DNA of 6,583 bases from positions 1 through 6,583 of the forward strand of contig DDBM01000095.1 of NCBI GenBank assembly GCA_002333125.1, written 5' to 3'. Position 1 is the stretch's first letter; the number at the start of each line of letters is the position of its first letter. Below the pieces are notes generated by a model. The model was not told the DNA's origin and searched no databases. It saw nothing but the letters and a program-made list of their open reading frames with translations. Source of the stretch: Moraxellaceae bacterium UBA2032 (GTDB lineage Bacteria > Pseudomonadota > Gammaproteobacteria > Pseudomonadales > Moraxellaceae). The translations under genes and the position numbers were made by a program. Shown piece by piece: positions 1 through 6,571 of the stretch.

Positions 1-2
1 GT

Positions 3-176
3 AACCATACGCAACTCTGTGCCGAATTTCTAGGCTTTATCGACGGCAATAGTGGAGCAAAAGCCCATAAACAGCTAAAATGCGCGCCCGTTAAGCTTTT
101 AATTTACTCAGGACACAAAAACATCGTATTTTTAGATGTGTTTAGTCCGACTATAGTGGAAACCAAATCACCATGA
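3..176 (+). other. Open frame running into the purM start; partial, unrecognised, possibly not a gene
   Basis: One forward frame is open from the left edge for 57 codons and stops at TGA 174-176. That stop overlaps the purM ATG in an ATGA arrangement, the classic geometry of translational coupling. The predicted peptide ends in PTIVETKSP and contains LGFIDGNSG and KLLIYSGHKNIVFLDVF. I recognise no family. No ATG start lies in the window; the only common start codons are two GTGs near the end. An open run of this length in one of six frames is quite possible by chance at this base composition. The stretch could equally be untranslated purM leader. Sequence to the left would decide. Confidence 0.2.
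152..157 (+). promoter_or_regulatory. Possible purM -10 element
   Basis: TATAGT matches five of six positions of the sigma-70 -10 box and lies 15 nt before the purM ATG. The -35 region at 129-134 (TTTTTA) is a poor match at 17-nt spacing. Transcription from here would leave only about a 10-nt leader without a good ribosome binding site, which weakens the call. No PurR-type palindrome (ACGCAAACGTTTGCGT-like) was seen in 1-172. Confidence 0.25.
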
Positions 177-1213
177 GCAACTCACAACCTTCTTTAAGCT
201 ATAAAGACGCAGGCGTAGATATTGATGCAGGCGACCATTTGGTAGAGCGCATCAAAGGGGTTGCCAAACGCACGACTCGTCCCGAAGTGTTGGGTGGCTT
301 GGGTGGTTTTGGCGCATTGTGCGAGATTCCTGCAGGCTACAAACAGCCTGTTTTAGTGTCGGGTACAGATGGTGTTGGCACAAAATTACGTTTGGCATTG
401 CAATTAAATCGTCACGAAAGTATTGGTATTGATTTGGTGGCGATGTGTGTTAATGACTTAGTGGTGTGTGGTGCAGAGCCATTATTCTTTTTAGATTATT
501 ACGCAACGGGTCATTTATCGGTAGATACCGCTGCGACAGTGATTACAGGTATTGGCGAAGGCTGTTTGCAAGCAGGTTGTGCTTTGGTGGGTGGCGAAAC
601 AGCCGAAATGCCAGGTATGTACGAAGGTGAAGATTACGATTTGGCAGGCTTTTGTGTCGGTGTGGTCGAAAAGGCTCAAATCATTGATGGTTCTAAAGTG
701 AAAGCAGGGGATGTGTTAATTGGCGTTGCCGCCAGCGGTGTTCACTCCAATGGTTATTCTTTAGTGCGTAAAGTGATTGAAGTTTCTCAGGCTGATGTAA
801 ATCAGCAATTAGACGGCAAAACCTTAGCTGATTGGTTGATGACCCCAACACGTATTTATATTAAATCGATGTTAAGTTTGATTAAAGCTTTGCCTGTTCA
901 TGCCATTGCTCATATTACGGGTGGCGGCCTACCAGGTAACTTGCCGCGTGTGTTGCCCGAAGGTTGTGATGCCCGTATTGACGAAAGCTCATGGCAATGG
1001 CTAGCTATTTTTCAATGGTTACAACAGCAGGGTAATGTTGAACGTTTTGAAATGTATCGTACCTTTAACTGTGGTGTTGGGATGGTGGTGGTCGTTCCTG
1101 CCGATAAAGCAGATGAAACCATTGCTCATTTGCAAGCCAATGGTGAGCAAGCATGGCGTTTAGGTGAGATTATCCCATCAACCCATACTGAGCCAACCGT
1201 CGTTTTTGCGTAA
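173..1213 (+). CDS. purM: Phosphoribosylformylglycinamidine cyclo-ligase (AIR synthetase)
   Basis: PurM is a cytosolic enzyme that closes the imidazole ring: FGAM + ATP gives AIR + ADP + Pi, step five of IMP synthesis. The 346-residue product matches the usual length (about 345 in E. coli). Family signatures are all visible: [12 protein letters not shown] at 9-20, the ATP/substrate motif GTDGVGTK at 64-71, [11 protein letters not shown] at 140-150, GVHSNGYS at 189-196, [13 protein letters not shown] at 247-259 and FNCGVGM at 298-304. The ATG at 173 gives the canonical N-terminus. The upstream Shine-Dalgarno match is weak (GTGGA about 12 nt away), and the start overlaps the stop of an upstream open frame. 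purN follows after 72 nt containing a terminator-like hairpin, rather than the close or overlapping junction common in purMN operons. Identification is secure. Confidence 0.98.
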   Translation: MSNSQPSLSYKDAGVDIDAGDHLVERIKGVAKRTTRPEVLGGLGGFGALCEIPAGYKQPVLVSGTDGVGTKLRLALQLNRHESIGIDLVAMCVNDLVVCGAEPLFFLDYYATGHLSVDTAATVITGIGEGCLQAGCALVGGETAEMPGMYEGEDYDLAGFCVGVVEKAQIIDGSKVKAGDVLIGVAASGVHSNGYSLVRKVIEVSQADVNQQLDGKTLADWLMTPTRIYIKSMLSLIKALPVHAIAHITGGGLPGNLPRVLPEGCDARIDESSWQWLAIFQWLQQQGNVERFEMYRTFNCGVGMVVVVPADKADETIAHLQANGEQAWRLGEIIPSTHTEPTVVFA

Positions 1214-1233
1214 TTTGCTTTGATTGATGGTGT

Positions 1234-1261
1234 AGGGCAAGCCTTGTGCTTGCCTTTTTTT
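1234..1261 (+). terminator. Intrinsic terminator or attenuator between purM and purN
   Basis: GGCAAGC (1236-1242) and GCTTGCC (1248-1254) form a perfect 7-bp stem around the loop CTTGT. The stem can be extended by a G-U and an A-U pair at its base (1235/1255, 1234/1256). A run of seven T follows at 1255-1261. This is the standard Rho-independent layout. It lies 22 nt after the purM stop and ends 24 nt before purN, so it should end or thin out purM transcripts before purN. Confidence 0.8.
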
Positions 1262-1285
1262 ATTTATTTTACGTTGTATTTTTAA

Positions 1286-1921
1286 ATGAATATCGTCGTT
1301 TTAATTTCAGGTTCGGGCAGTAATTTACAAGCCATCATTGATGCGTGTCAGGCGCAGCATATTAAGGGTCAAGTTGTGGGTGTATTGTCTAATAAAGCCG
1401 ATGCCTATGGTTTGGTACGCGCGCAACAGGCAAATATTGCAACAGCCACAATTAATCATAAAGACTTTGATAGTCGTGCTGCCTTTGACCAAGCGATGCA
1501 AAAAATCATTGATGCGTGGCAGCCTGATGTGGTGGTATTGGCAGGCTTTATGCGGATTTTAACGCCCGCCTTTGTACAGTATTTTGAAGGTAAATTGCTC
1601 AACATTCACCCGTCTTTATTGCCTTATTATAAAGGTTTGCATACCCATCAACGAGTATTAGCAACAGGAGACAACAAGCACGGTTGTTCGGTACATTTTG
1701 TTAATGCAGAGTTAGATGGGGGGGCAGTGATTGCACAAGCAGTTATAGATGTATTAGTTAACGATAATGAACATAACTTAATCGAAAATGTTCATAAACA
1801 CGAACACACACTTTATCCTTTAGTGTTAAGTTGGTTAAGTCATGGCCGATTACGTTATCAGTCAGGATTACCCGTGTTAGATGGTAAAGTATTGATGCAA
1901 CCTGTCAGGTTGTTGTGTTGA
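1286..1921 (+). CDS. purN: Phosphoribosylglycinamide formyltransferase (GAR transformylase)
   Basis: PurN transfers a formyl group from 10-formyltetrahydrofolate to GAR, giving FGAR, the third step of IMP synthesis. The 211-residue product is close to the E. coli length (212). It begins MNIVVLISGSGSNLQAIIDA, with the phosphate-binding loop GSGSNL at 9-14. The catalytic residues fall at the E. coli positions: Asn106 and His108 in LLNIHPSLLPYYKG, and Asp144 in AELDGGAVIAQ. The start is fixed by this N-terminus, yet the 24 nt before it (1262-1285) are T-rich with no Shine-Dalgarno match. The gene follows a terminator-like hairpin, so expression may depend on readthrough or an unseen promoter. 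A run of seven G (1718-1724) follows the Asp144 codon directly. The DUF3108 gene begins 22 nt downstream and is probably cotranscribed. Confidence 0.98.
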   Translation: MNIVVLISGSGSNLQAIIDACQAQHIKGQVVGVLSNKADAYGLVRAQQANIATATINHKDFDSRAAFDQAMQKIIDAWQPDVVVLAGFMRILTPAFVQYFEGKLLNIHPSLLPYYKGLHTHQRVLATGDNKHGCSVHFVNAELDGGAVIAQAVIDVLVNDNEHNLIENVHKHEHTLYPLVLSWLSHGRLRYQSGLPVLDGKVLMQPVRLLC

Positions 1922-1943
1922 TTTATAAAGCGAGAATAAAATA

Positions 1944-2630
1944 ATGCGTACCACTTTATTGACAGCAATGGTTTTGTTTTCGGGTATTGTTCATGCCTTT
2001 GATTTGCAGCCTTATACCGCAACTTATCAATTTAATTTAAATCAACAACTGACAGGTACAGCAACACGCACACTCAGCAAACAAGAAAACAATCATTATC
2101 GTTATCAGTTTAGTGCCAGTGCTGCAATTGCTAATGCCAACGAAGTCAGTGATTTTATCTTTGAAAATCAGCAAGTACAGTCATTAAATTATCAAAATAC
2201 AAAACAGATTTTGTTTAAAACTAAAATTGATAAAGCTGATTTTGATTGGCAACAAAGTCGATTGGTTGCTCAACGTAAAGGCGAAAGTACAAATCATCCT
2301 TTAACCGATAAAAGCACCTTAGACCCTTTAAATTTAGAGGTTCAAATTCGTCAAGATTTATTAAGTGCTACGACACCACACTTAAAAGCAGAATATGTGC
2401 TGGGTGATGCTAAAGGGGTGCATCCGCTTAAATTTACTATTGATGGTACAGAAAAAATCAAAACGCCTTATGGCGAATTAGACACTTTAAAAGTGTCACG
2501 AGTGCATCAAGATAAAGAACGTACCACGCAATTTTGGTTAGCTAAAAGTTTAGATTATTTACCCGTTAAAGTGGTACAGGTTGATGATGCGGCGGTATAT
2601 ACCATTGAGTTACAAAGTTTTCAAAAGTAG
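1944..2630 (+). CDS. DUF3108 family periplasmic protein of unknown function
   Basis: The product has 228 residues. Residues 1-18 (MRTTLLTAMVLFSGIVHA) form a Sec signal peptide with a basic start, a hydrophobic core and a VHA cleavage site, so the mature protein should begin FDLQPY in the periplasm. The rest resembles DUF3108: an N-terminal PYTATYQFNLNQQLTGTA stretch, a central DKSTLDPLNLEVQIRQDLL, and a C-terminal TPYGELDTLKVSR then TTQFWLAKSLDYLPVKVVQVD, the LWLA-x-LDYLPV-like hallmark. The family is expected to be beta-rich. No catalytic residues are known to me and no function should be assigned. The start is supported by CGAGA at 1931-1935, 8 nt before the ATG. It lies 22 nt after purN, an arrangement I recall from Acinetobacter-like genomes. 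Confidence 0.88.
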   Translation: MRTTLLTAMVLFSGIVHAFDLQPYTATYQFNLNQQLTGTATRTLSKQENNHYRYQFSASAAIANANEVSDFIFENQQVQSLNYQNTKQILFKTKIDKADFDWQQSRLVAQRKGESTNHPLTDKSTLDPLNLEVQIRQDLLSATTPHLKAEYVLGDAKGVHPLKFTIDGTEKIKTPYGELDTLKVSRVHQDKERTTQFWLAKSLDYLPVKVVQVDDAAVYTIELQSFQK

Positions 2631-2634
2631 GAGT

Positions 2635-2653
2635 GGCAACCCTTGTGGTTGCC
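2635..2653 (+). terminator. Hairpin in the convergent gap; weak terminator or structural element
   Basis: GGCAACC (2635-2641) pairs perfectly with GGTTGCC (2647-2653) around the loop CTTGT. It lies in the 37-nt gap between the DUF3108 gene and the convergent DUF2069 gene, where a bidirectional terminator is expected. However, only TT follows on the forward strand and ACTCC on the reverse strand, so neither side has a proper U-tract. Its core differs from the hairpin after purM only by one swapped base pair. Confidence 0.5.
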
Positions 2654-2667
2654 TTAAGTGTGACTAT

Positions 2668-3078
2668 TTAAACCGACCCATGACCTCTTGGTAAACTTTT
2701 TACTGCCTTTGAGCAGGCCAAAATCAACCAAGTTGCAAAGCCAAGCTCAATAAATGCAAAGGTTTGCTTTAATTCAGCTATCTTTACTATTAGCAAAGTA
2801 TTTTGTTGTCCAAGTCCAATAAATGCAAATGTTTGTTTTGAGCCACCCGCAAAACAGTCCATCACCGCAAAGCCCATATATACTAAAACAAGCAATGTTA
2901 AGGTTATTAAACCATAGCTCTTTTTTTGCAAAATCGCAGGCAAAAATAATAATAACGGCACTAATTTAATAATCACTAAAACCAAAGCCGCTTTAAAAGA
3001 CACTAAGGCCACTAAGGCAAAGGTACTAACAGTCAAAAAAACTAAAAAACAAACATAACTTAAACGTAAATACTGCAC
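2668..3078 (-). CDS. DUF2069 family inner-membrane protein with an internal repeat
   Basis: This is a small hydrophobic protein of 136 residues from the GTG at 3078. Three or four membrane segments are visible: residues about 8-28, 29-46 (the family-like IIKLVPLLLFLPAIL stretch), 53-72 (LITLTLLVLVYMGFAVMDCF) and about 102-123 near the C-terminus. The pattern K-L-x-PLLL-x-LP, then a hydrophobic helix ending in a short acidic/aromatic turn, matches DUF2069, whose function is unknown. The GTG begins 1 nt after the wrbA stop and has GCGAGA at a good distance upstream. An alternative TTG at 3093 would add five residues (MRENN) and overlap wrbA by 14 nt. The segment KQTFAFIxLG occurs twice, 23 residues apart, so the C-terminal half looks enlarged. 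It is probably the second gene of a wrbA operon. Confidence 0.75.
   Translation of the reverse strand: MQYLRLSYVCFLVFLTVSTFALVALVSFKAALVLVIIKLVPLLLFLPAILQKKSYGLITLTLLVLVYMGFAVMDCFAGGSKQTFAFIGLGQQNTLLIVKIAELKQTFAFIELGFATWLILACSKAVKSLPRGHGSV
2741..2839. repeat. Direct repeat, 30 nt, two copies within the DUF2069 gene
   Basis: Positions 2741-2770 and 2810-2839 match at 26 of 30 bases in the same orientation. The copies start 69 nt apart, exactly 23 codons, so the reading frame is kept. On the coding strand they encode KQTFAFIGLG (first) and KQTFAFIELG (second). The 39 nt between them do not match the sequence next to the other copy beyond chance, so only the 30-nt core is demonstrably duplicated. 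Confidence 0.85.
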
Positions 3079-3079
3079 G

Positions 3080-3676
<597 letters not shown>

Positions 3677-3693
3677 TCATCATCAATTAGCCA

Positions 3694-3699
3694 ATTATA
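3694..3699 (-). promoter_or_regulatory. -10 element for the wrbA-DUF2069 operon
   Basis: The reverse strand reads TATAAT, a perfect sigma-70 -10 box, preceded by GGG. It predicts a start near 3687 and a leader of about 20 nt before the wrbA ATG. The -35 region at the right spacing (about 3717-3722) is a poor match and coincides with the yihY start codon. Confidence 0.5.
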
Positions 3700-3707
3700 C
3701 CCTAAAC

Positions 3708-3711
3708 GGAG
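3708..3711 (+). promoter_or_regulatory. Ribosome binding site of yihY
   Basis: GGAG lies 8 nt before the ATG at 3720. It is one of the clearer Shine-Dalgarno matches in the window and supports that start. Confidence 0.7.
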
Positions 3712-3719
3712 TCTAAAGC

Positions 3720-4946
3720 ATGACTTGGAAAACACATTGGCATAAAACAAAATCATTTACGCATTTTGTAATTACCCGTTTTTTAGCCGATGAATGTAAA
3801 CAAAATGCCGCGTCGTTAACTTACACCACTTTATTTGCGGTTGTACCAATGATGACGGTGTTGTTTAGTATTTTGGCCGCGATTCCCTCATTAAAAAGTA
3901 TAAGTGTAGATATTCAAAATTTTATTTTTAAAAACTTTATTCCTGATACGGGCGTAAAAATTGAAGGTTATTTAAATGATTTTGCCACCCAAGCCAGCAA
4001 TTTAACCATTGTGGGTGTGTTTATGCTGTTTTTAACGGCCATAATGATGTTGGCAACCATCGAAAAAGCCTTTAATCAAATATGGCGAGTTAAACAACCC
4101 AAACAAAGTATTGTGGGGTTTTTACGTTATTGGGCGGTGTTAAGTTTAGGGCCATTTTTATTGGGTGCGGCTTTTGCTATTTCGTCATATATCACGTCTT
4201 TGCGTGTCTTTAGCGATGCCGAGCAATTAGTGGGCATGGTGTTTTCGGGTTTAAGGTTGTTACCTTTTTTGTTTACAGGTTTAGCGTTTAGTTTGTTTTA
4301 TATTGCTGTGCCTAATTGTCGAGTCCCTATTAAGTCGGGTTTTGGCGCAGGCTTTTTTGCCGCGACCTTATTTGAGATTGCTAAAAATGGGTTTACTTTT
4401 TTTGTAGGAAACTTTTCGTCTTATCAATTGGTCTATGGCGCATTTGCGGCTTTTCCGTTGTTTTTGTTGTGGGTGTATTTGTCTTGGATGATTGTTTTGT
4501 TAGGGGTAGAAGTGTGTCGTGCTTTAACTTTTTATAAAGAAGCTAACAAAGAAGTCCGTCATCCCTTATTAGAGTTATTGGCTGTACTGCAATTGTTTTA
4601 TCAACGTCAATTAAATGGTGGAACGGTTTCTGAATTAGAAGCAATGGATGTTTTGGGTAAACGCGATGTAGAAACATGGACTCAGTTTGTAGATATCTTA
4701 TTAACTCAAAACTTTATTCAAAAAACCGAATCAGGACAGTATGTCTTGGTACGTAACTTACACCATGTGGATTTTTGGCAATTTTATTTAAGTTTGCCAT
4801 GGCCTTTGCCCAAACCTCAGGAGTTAGCCCATTTATACCAAGACGATTCTTGGGCAACCCTGTTAGTGCCACGCCTACAGGCCGCACATGATTACAATCA
4901 ACAGCAATTAAGTGTACCTTTGGCGCAAATTTTGGCGGCAGATTAA
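3720..4946 (+). CDS. yihY: YihY/BrkB family inner-membrane protein with C-terminal cytoplasmic domain
   Basis: The product is 408 residues long. The N-terminal two thirds is the YihY/BrkB (virulence factor BrkB) fold with about six membrane segments: roughly 32-55, 97-114, 136-160, 176-197, 206-230 and 240-266. Family signatures include AASLTYTTLFAVVPMMTV (30-47), the FNQIWRV segment at 118-124, VYGAFAAFPLFLLWVYLSW (238-256) and LGVEV (261-265). Residues from about 280 form a soluble C-terminal extension with predicted helices, probably winged-helix-like (YQRQLNGGTVSELEA). This extension is absent from the roughly 290-residue E. coli YihY but is present, as I recall, in the roughly 410-residue Pseudomonas proteins. 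The family was once called ribonuclease BN; that assignment was wrong, since RNase BN is the ElaC/RNase Z homologue. Its true role is unknown. It is divergent from wrbA, with 52 nt between the start codons. Confidence 0.92.
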   Translation: MTWKTHWHKTKSFTHFVITRFLADECKQNAASLTYTTLFAVVPMMTVLFSILAAIPSLKSISVDIQNFIFKNFIPDTGVKIEGYLNDFATQASNLTIVGVFMLFLTAIMMLATIEKAFNQIWRVKQPKQSIVGFLRYWAVLSLGPFLLGAAFAISSYITSLRVFSDAEQLVGMVFSGLRLLPFLFTGLAFSLFYIAVPNCRVPIKSGFGAGFFAATLFEIAKNGFTFFVGNFSSYQLVYGAFAAFPLFLLWVYLSWMIVLLGVEVCRALTFYKEANKEVRHPLLELLAVLQLFYQRQLNGGTVSELEAMDVLGKRDVETWTQFVDILLTQNFIQKTESGQYVLVRNLHHVDFWQFYLSLPWPLPKPQELAHLYQDDSWATLLVPRLQAAHDYNQQQLSVPLAQILAAD

Positions 4947-4980
4947 CGCACGAGATAGACGTTAATTCGTTATAATCTCG
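4942..4980 (+). promoter_or_regulatory. Fumarase promoter with two interlocked inverted repeats (candidate operator)
   Basis: A perfect -10 box TATAAT lies at 4971-4976, giving a predicted start near 4983 and a 37-nt leader. No good -35 box stands 16-18 nt upstream, which suggests help from an activator. Two perfect inverted repeats cover the site: ATTAACG (4942-4948) with CGTTAAT (4960-4966), spaced 11 nt, and CGAGAT (4951-4956) with ATCTCG (4975-4980), spaced 18 nt. The second overlaps the -10 box. The first begins within the last codons of yihY. No U-tract follows either one, so neither looks like a terminator. The regulator cannot be named from sequence. Confidence 0.55.
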
Positions 4981-5007
4981 CTACAAAAACCAGCCATAGC
5001 CAGTTTT

Positions 5008-5013
5008 AGAGGA
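5008..5013 (+). promoter_or_regulatory. Ribosome binding site of the fumarase gene
   Basis: AGAGGA ends 6 nt before the ATG at 5020, a standard arrangement that fixes this start. Confidence 0.8.
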
Positions 5014-5019
5014 ATAAAT

Positions 5020-6528
5020 ATGACCCTTATTAAACAAGATGATGTAATTCAAAGTGTTGCTGATGCACTGCAATATATTTCTTATTATCATCCTTTAGAT
5101 TTTATTCAAGCCATTAACGCCGCTTATGAGCGTGAAGAAAACCAAGCCGCCAAAGATGCCATGGCGCAAATTTTAATTAACTCACGGATGTGTGCCGAAG
5201 GTCATCGTCCTATTTGCCAAGATACAGGCATTGTTACTGTCTTTGTTAAAGTAGGAATGAATGTACAATGGGATGCCACGCTATCGTTAGATGACATGAT
5301 TAACGAAGGTGTACGTCGTGCCTATTTGCATCCTGATAATGTATTACGTGCTTCCATTTTGAGAGACCCTGCAGGTAAACGTCAAAATACCAAAGACAAC
5401 ACCCCAGCCGTGATTCATTACCAAATCGTCGCAGGTGATAAAGTTGATATTACCGTTGCAGCCAAAGGCGGTGGTTCAGAAAACAAATCCAAAATGGCGA
5501 TGTTAAACCCGTCCGATTCAATTGTAGATTGGGTATTAAAAACCGTACCCACAATGGGTGCAGGTTGGTGTCCACCGGGTATGTTAGGGATTGGTATTGG
5601 TGGTACAGCCGAAAAAGCGGTGTTATTAGCCAAAGAATCGTTAATGGATCCTGTTGATATTCAAGAGTTAATCGCTCGCGGCGCACAAAACCGTGTTGAA
5701 GAATTACGCATCGAGTTGTTTGAAAAAGTCAACGCATTGGGCATTGGCGCACAAGGTTTAGGCGGTTTAACCACCGTGGTCGATATCAAAATTAAAGATT
5801 ACCCAACCCATGCCGCCAGTTTGCCTGTGGCGATTATTCCTAACTGTGCTGCAACACGCCATATTCATTTTGAGCTAGACGGCACAGGTGCAGCCGAATT
5901 TACACCGCCTAAACTAGAAGACTGGCCACAAGTGACATGGGATTCGTCTAAGGCGCGTCGGGTTAATTTAGATACCATCACCCATGACGAAATTAAAACA
6001 TGGCAAATGGGCGAAACTTTATTGTTATCAGGCACTATTTTAACAGGCCGTGATGCCGCGCATAAACGCATGGTCGAAATGATTGCCAAAGGTGAAGAAT
6101 TACCTGTTGATTTAAAAGGCAAGTTTATTTATTACGTAGGGCCCGTTGACCCTGTTCGTGATGAAGTGGTCGGGCCAGCGGGGCCAACAACCGCCACACG
6201 TATGGACAAATTTACCGAGACAGTATTAGGCGCAACAGGCTTATTTGGCATGATTGGTAAATCTGAGCGTGGTGCAGCAGGTATTGATGCTATTAAAAAG
6301 CATGAAGCAGCCTATTTAATGGCTGTGGGTGGTGCGGCCTATTTGGTATCTAAAGCGATTCGTAAAGCCAAAGTGGTGGGTTTTGCCGATTTAGGTATGG
6401 AAGCGATTTACGAATTTGTCGTTGAAGATATGCCTGTGTCGGTGGCGGTAGATGTTTACGGTAACTCGGTTCACGATACTGCGCCTAAAATTTGGCAAGC
6501 CAAAATTGGTAAAATTCCTGTTGTCTAA
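5020..6528 (+). CDS. fumA: Class I (iron-sulfur) fumarate hydratase
   Basis: This 502-residue fumarase interconverts fumarate and L-malate in the TCA cycle in the cytosol, using an oxygen-sensitive [4Fe-4S] cluster. It is fused, carrying both the N-terminal (alpha-like) and C-terminal (beta-like) halves. The three expected cluster cysteines are visible: Cys66 in GHRPICQDTGIV, Cys184 in GWCPPGMLGIG and Cys276 in PNCAATRH. Other family motifs are KGGGSENKSKM (149-159), GIGAQGLGG (241-249), LSGTILTGRDAAHKRM (336-351) and GPAGPTTATRMDKF (385-398). The length fits the roughly 500-residue single-chain type, somewhat shorter than E. coli FumA (about 548). It is unrelated to class II FumC. The gene has its own promoter-like region and probably forms a single-gene unit, with a palindromic repeat just after the stop. 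The symbol fumA denotes the class I type; fumB-like naming is equally possible. Confidence 0.96.
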   Translation: MTLIKQDDVIQSVADALQYISYYHPLDFIQAINAAYEREENQAAKDAMAQILINSRMCAEGHRPICQDTGIVTVFVKVGMNVQWDATLSLDDMINEGVRRAYLHPDNVLRASILRDPAGKRQNTKDNTPAVIHYQIVAGDKVDITVAAKGGGSENKSKMAMLNPSDSIVDWVLKTVPTMGAGWCPPGMLGIGIGGTAEKAVLLAKESLMDPVDIQELIARGAQNRVEELRIELFEKVNALGIGAQGLGGLTTVVDIKIKDYPTHAASLPVAIIPNCAATRHIHFELDGTGAAEFTPPKLEDWPQVTWDSSKARRVNLDTITHDEIKTWQMGETLLLSGTILTGRDAAHKRMVEMIAKGEELPVDLKGKFIYYVGPVDPVRDEVVGPAGPTTATRMDKFTETVLGATGLFGMIGKSERGAAGIDAIKKHEAAYLMAVGGAAYLVSKAIRKAKVVGFADLGMEAIYEFVVEDMPVSVAVDVYGNSVHDTAPKIWQAKIGKIPVV

Positions 6529-6535
6529 ATAAGCT

Positions 6536-6571
6536 CCTCCCCCTTGATAAGGGGGAGGTTGGGAGGGGGTT
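6536..6571. repeat. REP-type G/C-rich palindromic repeat, possibly cut by the window edge
   Basis: CCTCCCCCTT (6536-6545) and AAGGGGGAGG (6549-6558) form a perfect 10-bp stem with the 3-nt loop GAT. A second G-rich segment, GGGAGGGGGTT (6561-6571), follows. I recall very similar sequences scattered between genes in many bacterial genomes, of the REP type linked to TnpA-REP (RAYT) transposases. It begins 7 nt after the fumarase stop. No U-tract follows, so it is not a textbook terminator, although such palindromes can protect mRNA 3' ends or aid termination. Reading through it on the reverse strand gives the low-complexity peptide PSQPPPYQGGG, a typical artefact of these repeats. Confidence 0.75.

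Noticed and set aside
1..8. Possible start (ATG on the reverse strand at 6-8) of a gene divergent from purM
   Set aside because: An AGAG lies at suitable spacing and divergent genes do occur next to purM in some relatives, but only eight bases are in the window, so nothing can be supported.
121..139. Inverted repeat ACATC-N9-GATGT in the purM leader
   Set aside because: The stem is only 5 bp with an AT-rich loop and no extension; this is expected by chance.
1338..1562. 74-codon forward open frame inside purN
   Set aside because: It is a different frame of a strongly supported purN and shows no recognisable motifs or separate ribosome binding site.
5418..6122. Several reverse-strand open frames within the fumarase gene
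   Set aside because: They lie opposite a fully conserved class I fumarase sequence; their peptides are low-complexity and match nothing I recognise.
6491..6504. 14-bp palindrome TTTGGCAAGCCAAA resembling the GGCAAGC hairpin arm
   Set aside because: It lies inside the fumarase coding sequence (WQAK), lacks the CTTGT loop and is best explained by codon choice.
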